DNA of 50,098 nt, taken from positions 1 to 50,098 of the forward strand of contig QXVZ01027399.1 of NCBI GenBank assembly GCA_008931825.1. The letters are read 5' to 3'. The translations under genes and the position numbers were made by a program. The stretch comes from Phallusia fumigata (lineage: Eukaryota > Chordata > Ascidiacea > Phlebobranchia > Ascidiidae). Position 1 is the stretch's first letter, and the number at the start of each line of letters is the position of its first letter. Shown piece by piece: positions 36,439 to 48,200 of this stretch. A model generated the notes under the pieces. That model searched no databases, was not told the origin of the DNA, and worked only from the letters and a program-made list of their open reading frames with translations.

Positions 36439-39233
36439 ATGTCTTCGAACGAGGAAGATTACTCGTCTGGCGACGACGAAGATTATGTCCCTGAAGGTGT
36501 TTATTTGTTGGTGTTTTTGTAGTTATCTAATTTCTGTTGTGGAATATTTTGTAAAATTGTAGGAAAAAGATGTGTTTTTGTTTGTCTACAAATGTAGGGT
36601 TCCCACGCAGTAGTTTATATTTCTTGAATATATGTTTCTCCGTAATCATGTTTAATCCCATAACGTTTTAAGGGGATGCTAGTGAAGATGATGGAGACAA
36701 TGTGGAGGAATGTGAAACAGAAAAAGATCACAAAGTATTAGAGTAAGTATTAGGGTTGCTCTATTTCCCGGGTTTTTTCATTCCCGGGATTTGGGAAATA
36801 AAAAAAAAAATTCCGGGATCCCGACAAACGATCGACGTTTTTTTTCGTGTCTAATTACGTCATCATAAAGTGTAAAATTAGTTTTTATTGGCTTCAAGCA
36901 TCAAATTTAGAAGGTTTTTACGTACGTAACGACACTTTTGCGATGCTGCAAGCCCACCAAATTTTCGTACATTTTCAAAAATTACTTTGATGTTTTTCAT
37001 TCGCTAGTTGGTGCACTTGTTTATTTCAGATTGAAACCAAAGCTACTCATGTGACAAATAACGTCAGTTTGGGTAAAAAAAATACATGACCAGGTCTTTT
37101 TTTCGAATTATACTGGTCAAAATGAAAAGAGAGAAAAAATTATCCACTTCTAAAATAGTTTTGCGTTGTTTTATCTATATTACGTAGTTGCCGGGAAATC
37201 CCGGAAAAAAAAATTCCGGGATTCGGGAACGTAATTTTGCCAGGAACCCGAGTAAGTATCTGTAATGCACTAAAAATCTACTCCTAGCAATTCCGGAGAT
37301 CGAATGTTACATATTAAAACTGTTTAGTGATACTGATCCAGCTAAAGAAGAGAAAGTTGAGGAAATCTGGAAAAACTTTAAATCTGACACATCTTCGAAA
37401 ACCACAAACAAAGATGTCAATTCACCTGATGGTCTCTCTGAAACAAAGGCATGTTTATTTGTGGTACTACAAAATTTGAATTAAGATTGTGCATATTTGA
37501 TGGCAACGTGATTGGTGAATTTAATCACTGACCTAACATGATCTACCAGCGCAATTAATAGCTTTACACAGGTAAAGTTAGTTTCATTGGTATGGATTTA
37601 AAAATACAATGAAACACTTAACAAAAAAGTTCCAATGAGTTTGTCCACATAGCTCTGATGAATGCCAACTTTAAAACAATTGAAACCTGTGCTTCTGATT
37701 AAATACTCTTCTTGGGCAGACAACAAATGGCCACAAAAAGGAAACACAAAGTTCTATAGAAGCCTTGCCTAAAACTTCGGCTGCAGGCACCAAAACCGAC
37801 ACAGTCACAATCACGAAAGTCTATGATTTTGCAGGGGAAGAAGTTACGTAAGTACTGAAGTATGCCAATGTCTGTTTGTTTACATTTTAATATTACCTTT
37901 ATTTTGTATTCAGGGTTACAAAGGAGGTAAAGAGGGAGTCAAAAGAAGCACAAAACCACCTAAAACAACAAGCATCAGCTACAAAAATGCAGTATGTTTT
38001 TAGTGCCTTTTTATTGCTCCATTCTACTATCACAGTGCGTAAACTTTAAATATTGCCTGCAATATATAAGTGTTTAAATTTGTTTTGACAATCTCTTGGG
38101 ACTGTGAAATTTGGTTCGGCCACTGTGTTACTTTTATGACGTAAATTTGTTTGTAGACCTAATTCAGTTGGTTTATTAAAGAAGCGACCTGGTGGTGGCA
38201 TTGGAAGTGTTCTTGGAAAGCTCGGAAAGAAACCAAAACTAAGCACTTTGGTAGGTACATTTTTTCCCATTTGTTTCGCTAGAAAATTCAATTTACTTTA
38301 AAGTGGCTCATAATTTCAGAGACAGAGACAATTTTTCTCTCCTGTCCAAGGAATCGTTTACCCCTCAGTTTTGATCCAGTGTGTCCAAACCTATGTTTAA
38401 TTGCAAATCTTCAATGCTAAACCTGTTTACAGTAGAAATATATTCTAACATTTATTATAATTTATAAACTGGCTCATTGTGTTCGAAAGATTGCCAACCC
38501 CTGACATACTCCATACTAATATCGCATACTTCAGAGTTTTAAAATGCATGCCACTTTGATAAAATACGCATCTGTGAGACGTGTAAAGCCCTAATTGCCA
38601 GATTTCTGAAAGAATCATTGCACAACATTTGATTGTATTTGGGTAAAGGAAAAGTCCAAGTTGGATTGGGATTGTTATAAAACAGAGGAGGGAATTGGTG
38701 ATGAACTGGAGAGTTACAAGAAAGGCAAAGAAGGGTAGGAGAACTTAATGTGTTATTCACTGATAGTTAAGAATAATACTACAGCAACTTCCATTATTTT
38801 AACATAATCTAAGTACGAATAACATGCTATTTCTGTGAAATTGGATGGTTGTAACTTGTAAGTGTGTGAAAAAAATTGGCTAACAATCAAACAGTTCCAA
38901 TATAAGTTCAGGACTATTAAATTTACTTGGTTCCAAAACATTAGTGGCAAAAAGATCTGCTTACAAAGGTGCAAAAATATATTTAGAATTATTGTTTGGG
39001 CCATCATCTGGGTGAGAGCAAAGAGGCCCATGGTTCGTGCTGAGGGAAACACAATAGACAGAGACACAATTAAAACCCACCTATCTGGGCGGGGGGAGCA
39101 TATACAGCCTCATTTTTTGACCTACTTTAAAATTATCAGGTACCTGGAAAAAGTGCAGTTTTTGGAGCGGACAGACATGCGTCAGTTCAATCGCGAAAAG
39201 GAAATGCGGCTCGGCAGGACGAGCAAACGATAA
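36439..39233 (+). CDS. CFDP1: CFDP1 (BCNT/SWC5 family chromatin protein)
   Basis: Eight exons: 36439-36496, 36673-36742, 37328-37448, 37720-37847, 37914-37991, 38157-38250, 38649-38734, 39140-39233; about 242 residues (human 299). CFDP1 is the relative of yeast Swc5, an SWR1/SRCAP-linked factor for H2A.Z exchange. The N-terminus is acidic (MSSNEEDYSSGDDEDYVPEG), like the human EDEDYVP segment. TKVYDFAGEEVTVTKEV, GGGIGSVLGKLGKK and the BCNT-C block (EKSKLDWDCYKTEEGIGDEL, KKGKEGYLEK, QFNREKEMRL) follow. An in-frame ATG at 36427 is possible, but 36439 has the better -3 A. Exon 3 most simply ends at AAG|GCATGT, another GC donor; GT sites 12-15 bases later would also keep frame and add a few residues. 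A MITE lies at the start of intron 2. Confidence 0.93.
36743..36750 (+). repeat. Target-site duplication copy 1, also the 5' splice site of CFDP1 exon 2
   Basis: GTAAGTAT directly follows exon 2 (TTAGA|GTAAGTAT) and directly precedes the MITE. The same eight bases follow the MITE at 37252-37259. It is both a strong donor and a target duplication. Confidence 0.85.
36751..37251. mobile_element. hAT-like palindromic MITE inserted at the CFDP1 5' splice site
   Basis: This 501-bp element starts TAGGGTTGCTCTATTTCCCGG; the reverse complement of its end starts TCGGGTTCCTGG. Both sides then carry several TTCCCGGGAT-type palindromic words. Flanks are identical 8-mers GTAAGTAT, as for hAT. There is no coding capacity. 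A relative occurs at 42780-43083. Confidence 0.8.
37252..37259 (+). repeat. Target-site duplication copy 2, a spare 5' splice site
   Basis: GTAAGTAT, preceded by CCCGA rather than by exon sequence. It could act as a decoy or alternative donor that would keep the MITE in the mRNA. Confidence 0.8.
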
Positions 39234-42200
39234 AACGCCGACTCGACCGAGTTCAGTATGCAAAGCGACAAACACATGCGGAATGAAACTGCTTCGAGGG
39301 GTGTTGGGTCGTACGACAACGAAAACTGCAAATAACAGATAACGACCACATAGTATCTTTGTTTGTGATCGACAATCATGTTGTACTTTCATTCTATTTT
39401 ACTAAGTTGTTCAGGGTAAAGCGCGATCTTTTCGTGCATGTATGCAGGGCAAAATCTTTTTGCCTGGAATAAGTTTAAACTGAAGGTTACGTTTTAAACC
39501 AAATTGAGACTGTTAACTGGTGGCGGACTGCCCCCATTTTTAAGTTGCAATATGGGAAGTATGCTCCCTGCTGGCAAAAAATCTCCCTGGCCTGTACTAA
39601 CTGCACCTGAGGTGGTATCGGAATACTTTGCATTAAGTGTCCCAGCTGTGTTTCGGCTTCTGTGTCCAATCGAACAAACAGTTTGTAGGGATTGTTTTCT
39701 TCGCTTTATGCGATGATAAAATACAGAACCTCGATTAATGCATTAACTCCTGGCGTTAATTCGCCTACGAGTCTATGTAAGACGTCCTTTTGATTGAAAT
39801 TCAGCTTTTAATTGTACCATAGTTAATTAGGTAACTGGTATTTACGAACACAAGGCATAGACTTGAAAAGTAACTGAAATAGAAACAGAAGCACTGATGA
39901 TAGCACCAGGTATCGAAACATTTTTATTGTAGCGTATGCACTAAATATAAGTGGTATTTTATGTGAAAACACGGTGATTTGATCACAAAACTGAATGCTA
40001 GGTAATATTCTTGCGCCACGCCGTAAGACATTCATGAATGAATTTACTGACGTCACGACCAATCAACGTTTAATTTGCTCGAGGGACAAATTAGTTTCTT
40101 TCCTTAAAAAGTCATTTGGTTTGTGTGCGGGAGCTGGAAGGCTGCTAATGTAACAAAGTAAACAAGGTGTGTGTGCATTTGTGTTTGCAAGGTTTAAACC
40201 AACAATCGATTATGGATTACACATGCTCAATCATAAAATTTAGGTAAGTCTGTTTCTGTTCACTTATTCATATCGACACAAAAACGTTTCTTTTCAGCAA
40301 TTTTTAAGGTTATTTTCATTTTAAGTTAGCTTCAGCATTTTTTTGAGGATTTTTCTCAAATAATTGTTGTACACTTACATTTAAAACAAAGTTCCACCGC
40401 AGAATAAAGGCGAGTTGTACTTCTCAGTTTTCAATCTTTATTACTCCGGTTATTATCGCACAACGAAAAACGTAAGCAAAATGAGAAACTGCAGCAGGAA
40501 TAACTTATATGGCAGCGACAACAAAAAACAATATGACCACTTTTCGTAGGCTACAACAACTAAAATTAAACAGATTTGTAAAAACGCTATTTGTGACGCA
40601 ACACATCGGCGCTTCAGCCTGCGGAAAACAAATGGCTAGGTGTTACATTTTTAGCCGCAAGGCTATCGTTTTAACCTTCATCAATCTTCCGTCAACTAAC
40701 ATCGTCAACTCCCATTTGGTTTGTACGTGCGTCAACCGAAACGGCGGAATCGCTTAAGCTTAAAGTAATTCAACTGGCGCTAAGGTAGGAGGATGAGTGA
40801 CTTTTCGCTTTGTTGCACTTAATTTTTTTTCGTTTAGAAAAAAAACGTTTTTGGAGCCGTAGATGTAAATTATTACAAAAATGCATTTAAAGAACTTTGG
40901 ACACACATACATACGTTGTTTGACAGCTTCTAGCGATACAGCAATGTAATCATTTTGTGAGCGAATATGAATGCGAATCATAGGACAGAACATTTATTTG
41001 ACATGCACGTACCAAAGATTTTGCAGGTGACATTTCGTGTCAGATTTACATGTCGCGTGATCAGCCCAGTGTAATGAGTTAAAACTAGACGCACTCGGGC
41101 ATGCAGGCGGCGAGCTTAGTATTTTTATGCTGTTACGTCAAAGGGTGAGCGCACTACGCTTTGTAGACCAGTGGTCCAAATCTGTGCTTTGCGACGCCTT
41201 GGCGTGTCGTTTTAATTTATAAGGGCGTCGCTCATTTTTCATTGATAAAAACAACTTTGATAGTAACTTATTAATTATTAAATTCTTATCGCTGGTGCGT
41301 CAAACGTCCAATCAACCATCCCAAAGACGTCGCATTGAAAAAAACTTAGAGAAACATTGCGTTTAAAGACGTTTAAACTCTTTAGGCAGTTTAATTTTTA
41401 TCTTTCCCTCGTAAACGGAGCGTAGTGTTTACTAATGCTTGAATCAACAATTAGCCCAAACCACATGACGACCGCATGACCGTTTGGCAAACGCACTGTG
41501 GTGCACATGTCTTGTGGTCATTAGGCCGTCGGAATATTTACTTTCCAAAGTGGGTTTTATCAATGACCGTACCAACGGGATGGAAGCAATATACAAACCG
41601 TCAAAATGTAACTGGAAAGACGACTGCACGTTTCTTTGTCTGTTCGGAATGCATGAAAGTCGTTCACGTCCGTTTACAGATTCATTTCCGGACGTTCAAT
41701 GCCAACTGAACGTGACGCATTACAGCAAGAAGAGCGAGAGTGAATTGGAGACAGTTTCTGTGCTAACATATTTAATGCGTATCCGAGTTACCAACATGTA
41801 AAAGCAAACTGACAACAGATTCCTCAAGCATCTTTTTGTCACTCGGAAGTTATATTTTGTAACCATTTCGCATTCTAAAGGGTTTAAAAAAGTTTTGAGC
41901 AATTAAATACATGACAAAACAATAAAGATTTCTAGAAAGCAGATTTTACCAGCCATTTTGGATTGTCACTTATTATGAAGCAGTTTCTAGACAGGTGTTT
42001 GATGATATACCGATTGACCAAAACAGTTTGCTGCGGTTGATCGCCTGGAAGGATAGACTGCATTGAGTTTACATGAAAGTCGAAGTGGTTTATTGTCTTT
42101 TGAGGTTTTACGTGTATTTTAATTTTAAATCTGGTGTAAGTCAAATGTCTCGTGTTAAAGTTTTGCAATCGACAAAAAGGAAAAGTTGCAATTGCAATCA

Positions 42201-42241
42201 TCTTAATTTTCAGTTGCACTTCTACTGCTAAAGGTCAAATC
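39234..42241. other. Intergenic region between CFDP1 and the MOXD1-like gene
   Basis: No gene is recognised. It contains one hAT-like repeat at 41166-41370 and one TGACGTCA at 40048-40055. A T-rich tract ending TTTTCAG (cut at 42213/42214) lies 28 bases before the MOXD1-like ATG and may be a cis or spliced-leader acceptor. Confidence 0.5.
41166..41370 (+). mobile_element. Probable hAT-like MITE, incomplete
   Basis: Starts CAGTGGTCCAAATCTGTGC with GCGACGCC just inside, resembling hAT ends. The part 41288-41348 matches the repeat at 21415-21500. The right end and target duplication were not found. Confidence 0.4.
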
Positions 42242-45200
42242 ATGTTGGGTTCAATCTTATGTTTGTTGCTTTTGTTTTCACTCAACTCGATTACAGCACA
42301 GCCGGAACCGAGCGAGACTTTCACGCACAACGCACAGTTGGAAGCACACGGAAAAATTCACTTGTACTGGAAGTTCAACGAAACTCACATCACATTTGAG
42401 GTGAATTTGCCTAATCATTCATTGAGTCCGGATTGGTTTCAGGAAATGCTTACAGAGATTGGTCACACAAATTGTTGTTTTGTAACTATTTAACTGAACA
42501 CATACACAATTCCCAACCAGGATAAGCAGCTTATGCTATTTATTGTTATGAAATCACAGGTGCATGGAAACACAGCGGGGTGGGTTGGAATTGGGATTTC
42601 CCCCACTGGGTCGATGATGGGTGCGGATATCAACGTGGGATGGGTAAAGAACGATGAAGCAACAATTACGGTAAGTATAAGTGTGACTTGCAAGGGGTTT
42701 AATTAATTCCCTCCATAGAAAAAACGCAAAGCACTCCCACAAGTCTAATTAAAGTAATTGTCATGATTTGTAGATGGATTTGCGATTTCGGGTCCAAATT
42801 GATAAATCCCGGGATTGGAAAAAGTATAAAAATAATACATTCATGAGATGTTATTTCCACCCGTACGTTTAAAGCCGTTAAGTGCATGACCACACAGAAG
42901 TTGCTTTGCGCTGGACAAGTTTTTTCCTTGAAACGTAAATCCCTAAAACAACTTTCGCACAAAAGTTGACCATCTCTTGGCCTTATTTCAGAATATCCCT
43001 GCGGGATATTTTAATAAAACTCGGGAATTTAAATTAAAAAATCCCGAGATTTCGGGATCGGGACTTCCGGGATCACAACCCTTGTTTTTAAATCGATTTA
43101 GGCAGTGACTGCTGTAAAGTTCAAAAATTATGTTTTATGTTGAGTTTTAACAGCCTTCGAAAAACTGTTATCGTTATGCTCATAAATTAATACGGTTGCA
43201 TTTGAAAATTACCACCTTGGTTTCAGGACAGACATGGTGTCACAACAAGCGACACCTTCCCCCCCTCTGGACACAGAGCAGAATGTCGAGTTGTTGGGTG
43301 GAAGTGAATGCGACGGTTGGACTGTACTTAAGTTTAGAAGACAGTTGGCTGCCTGCGACAACCAAGACTTGGAAATAACAGTAAGTGTGGACAGTTTGTA
43401 TGAGACTGATTTTGTCTCAAATTAAACGAAAGCTGTTGTTTGAAAAATCGGAAGGGTTTGCAACCTTTCAATGTAACTTGCCAAAATTCTGGTTCGGTAT
43501 AATAATTCGCACATAAAACAAGAAATTGATGAAGTTTGATAATTTTAATAAAGCATTTTCGAACATTTACTGTTCGAATGTAAAAGTGGTAGATTGGAAA
43601 CCTTTGTAATGTACACCTATTTGTAAAAGTCAAATAGGTGTAAAATGTCAAATCGTTTCTGTAACGATTAGGCTGAAACGATAAATAAAACTTGAACAAA
43701 AATATCACAACTGGAGAAATAATTTACCATCCAAATTTAATATTTGCATTTTTCGTTTCATTGCCACTCTGTTTTGAACATGTTTGTGTTTTTTAGACCG
43801 ACACCATGAGAGTGATATTCGCTTGGGGATTGACAGATCCTACAGGAGACGACATAACTGGTGCAGATTATCACACCGCGGAACGAAGAGGTATCAAAAC
43901 TCATCAATCAGCAAATTACTTTAATTAAGACTACTTACTCAAAGGCTGAACCAGCGGCTCTTTAAGTGCGGTCCGCGGTCTCCTAGGGTTCTGATGCAGC
44001 ATTGCGTGATTGCTGAAATATACTCAATGCACGTTGATTGTGCCCGTGACACCACTGCGCAATGCTGCCTTGTGAAGTAACATAACTGGATTGTTACGCA
44101 AAACATTGCTGAAATGCAATCTATTGAAGTTTGTTTGAGTCAATTTTTTAGTGGTCCGCGAAACCTCGGTAAAAGTGCTGAGGGGCCGTCACGCGAACAA
44201 TCTGATTACGTTTGAAAAACACTGCTTGTACCTGTGTTGTTGACAGGTGCAAAAAGTCTGTTGTTGTTGGACCAACCCAACTTTGAGCAATCAAAATTTC
44301 CAGAGGGTGAAAGTCATTTTCATTTTGACTTGCTTAACGACAAGTTCAATCTGCCTGACGAAGACACTTATTACAACTGCAGATTCTTTAAGTTACCACA
44401 ATTTACCACAAAACACCACTTGGTGAAGGTACGCATTTAAGTTTACTGTTTAAACTAGGTAAACGGTTACAATTTAATCACTTTAGCTGACTCAATTATA
44501 TAATCAGATACAAGATTGTGGGTTCTAATCTCATCTCTGTCAAAATCAAATAAAAAATTAGCCAACGGAACTGCAATGAGGCAGGAAGCTCGACGACGGG
44601 CGCAGTGTGAACATACCGAATTCAGGCGTTGTTCCGCTCACCGAGGATAAAAATGAAACAAACAAATAACCAAACTTCATGTGATTGTGGGGGAAATATG
44701 ATACTTTTTTGAGCTAATTACCTCATGTCACGTGGTTGGCAAAAATTCCATTTTACGCATGCAAATCCCCGCATTTATGCGAATTTTTGACAGATTGAGG
44801 CAGTAATTGACGAAGGCAACGAGATGAACGTTCATCACATGGTCATTTATCAATGCGTCGATCTCAGTTTGGTATGAAACCTATTTAATATATCAAGGGT
44901 GAAATAGATTGTTTAATAATATGTCAGGGTTTCGAAAACATGACTTTTTATTCTGTCGCTTCTGCGTTTACTATAGTTGAATTGAGTGTATTTCACTTGG
45001 TAAAAGAAAACATAGCGACACAATAGCACTAAATCACCCCCCCCCCCCCCAATAGCTGCGCAACGTTAAAACGTTATGGGTTGCAAAAAAAGTGAAGGGC
45101 ACAATTGGTGGGTCGAGGTTGATCGCGCTGCAGCTACACTGTAAGTTATTGCTAGACATCAGAAAAACGCTTCAAAATTAACTAAAGTTTTCAATGTTTT

Positions 45201-48200
45201 CAGAACGACTCATCGATTGGAGTTAACACTAAGTGTCACGGGAGCAATATGCCGCCTGATTTCAAAACATGCGGTTTTATTATGCATGCTTGGGCCATCG
45301 GTGGATCGGTAAGTAGTGAATGATGGCCGATGAGTTGCTTATTCTGGAATAACTAAGGATGTTCTAAGCTAATAAACTGTCTGAATAGCAGACTGTCCGT
45401 GCCAATGTGGGCGAAATAAATACTCTGTTTAGTCGAGCAGACTAACTCTCCGTTTCAAATCCGAGCAATCTAAAAAAGTTCAAACTTACATTAAATCTTA
45501 AGTCCAGCCTTTTTTCTTTTTTTTTTTTTATCTGGCTTGTTCTCAGTTACTTCATGTTGAGTTACTTTCCAATTGGCTGCAGATCTTTAATTGAAACGTT
45601 ATTTGCAGACTTTCTACTATCCCATCCATGTCGGTTACCCTCTGGGGACCCCTGAAGCCCCCAAATACGTTGTTGTGGAAATACATTATGACAACCCACT
45701 GAAAAAAGCAGGTAAAACTTAGGATTACGAATACAAATAGTTCCAAAAAAATACCTTTAATTGCACCAAGCAGATAAACGACGCAAACACGAAATAATTG
45801 CAAAACGAATACTGGAAAATAATTTACTGATTATTGCATAGATATTGTGGATTCGTCCGGGTTTAGGTTAACTTACACTCCTGACCTCCGTCAATATGAC
45901 GCTGGCATTATCGAGGTTGGGGTCAGTGTGTCAGGAATACAACACGTCATTCCTCCCAATGCTGAGTCATTCAACAGTTATGGTGACTGTGCCTCTGATT
46001 GTTTGAGCTATGTGAGTAAACTCCACATGCCAATGTTGCACATAAGTCGGAATTTAACCTCTATAATTGCCACTTTTAGAGTTTAGATCAAGACGGTTTT
46101 GCTTCAATCAGCGTGTTCGCTGTGATGTTGCATAGCCATCTAATCGGCAGACAACTGGCTTTAAAACATATTAGGTACGTGAAAATCGTGTGCTATTTTG
46201 GCTCTAGTATGAAAAGCGAAACAGAAATATTGTTGCAGAGATAACAAACACTTTTCCCGATGGGTCGCTGGCATTGCCTTCCTGTTTATTGTTGTGCCAG
46301 GCCTTGACAATCAGTGATTTATTACAGGAATGGAACCGAGCTCGAACCATTGGCCCGCGACCTTGCTTACGACTTCAACTTTCAAGAGACGAGGTTTTTA
46401 GCCGAGGAACGGACGGTGATGAAGGGCGACACTATGCGGATGGTTTGCAATTACGAGTCTGTCGGAAAGACAGGGATAACGATGGTACGAAAAAGTTCCT
46501 TTTATACGTTCCCCGTTTAGGAACGCGTTATTCTTAAAAACGCATTTAGCTGAATGAGTGTTAGACGCAAATACTTATTCCTGCATATTTCAAAAAATCT
46601 CTAAAACTGTAGCAAGAAGATAAATGTATCGCCCAACACGTGTATTTTGTTTTTATGATTTAGTTACTTGCATTTCAATAAATCGTAGTAACCTTGGGGC
46701 AAACGCGTTTTGACAACGAACTTCAAAATGCTGTATTTTAGGGCGGACTCTCCACTAACAACGAAATGTGCGTGTCGTTCGTCTACATTTATCCCAAACT
46801 GGCGTTGTCATACTGCATGGCAGCTCCAAAATTTAGAACTTTGATGACTTATTTCGGATTTGAGAAGTACAGGTGAAGGGTTTGGTTAAAGAAAATCGTT
46901 GCTTGCAACTAGAACTGCCTTGTGTCAAAAGTGTTAACAAACCGAGTACACAAAAAATACATTTTAATAAGTCTTTTCTGCATTAAACACAATACAATAG
47001 TCACAAGTATCAACATAGCAAGCAATAAACATTTTATCTACAAATGAAAGCAATGTCATTACCTTGTTTTAGCAAAGTTGAATACTACAATTTCGCATAC
47101 TTTGATTTGGACGATATCATGATTTGGAAACCGGAGAAATATGCAAACAAAACAGCACTGGAAAACATAAACGCGGTATCTGTTACAATAGTACCGTAAA
47201 CTTTGTTGTAGAATAGTATAGTCTGTTGTAGAAATGAGTTCAAATAATTGCATATTTGAAAAAGGTTTAAAAGCATGGTCAGTGTTTTGCAACTATATTA
47301 AAGAGGACATATTTTCCTTCCTTAATTGATTTTCAACATAAGATTTACGCGACCTTGAATTTTTTCATGTATAGATCTTAACAGACTTTTGGTCAATTTT
47401 TTACACTTTGTTAGCCTAGAGTTTTAAACTTAGCAACACATAGATGTTGCCGAAACAAATTTAATTTTGTGGGCTGCAAGTAAATAACCAGCGCATTTCT
47501 TATTTCTAAAACAGTCGTAATAACTGCAGGACGTTGATATAATTCAGTCTCGAAAGTACAAGAAAATAGAATCACTTTGTTTGAAGTTTACGAAAACTGT
47601 ACATAAACAGCCGCTAAATTGAACCGACAAATCCTTAAAAACTGTTTTTTTTTCAAATGATGCAAGTACATTTGTTAGTCACGGAAAAAGTGTGAGAGCA
47701 GTCAAAACATCCGTTCTATACACAGATGCAATGGAACGAAGCGGAAACGAAAACATTCCAGAAGGAAATAACGACAATGGTGTCCAACGTCATGTGTTAT
47801 GGTTCCCGATATGCACTGGTAAATATGTTGTGGTTTAAGTTTTGTGCTGGGAACTCCTAGCTCGTTTTCCCCTTTGTTCTTAGAGAAACGTTTACAGTTT
47901 ATGTTGCGAAACAAGCCTATTAGCACTGACCTCTTATCCCTACAGAAAATGATGAATCAAATGTACCAACACATTTACTTGCATTTTCAATCGGCCCGAC
48001 TTCGAAAATCTTGGCTGTTTTGAAAGATTATGTTAACCAGTTTAAGTTTATTTTTGGTTTTCGAAGTTGCGTCGATTGAAAGTACAGGTGAATGTGTCCA
48101 AGTGGTTTTCAAACATTTTGAAATTATTCGCATAACATCCTCCATGCAGTTCTTTCGATGACTCCGCGGTCTACTAAAAATTTAGCACAAATTGACTTCA

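Noticed and set aside
47941-48080. Possible extra MOXD1-like exon after CCCTACAG at 47946
   Set aside because: Exon 14 joins exon 15 in frame with the family match intact, so no extra exon is needed.
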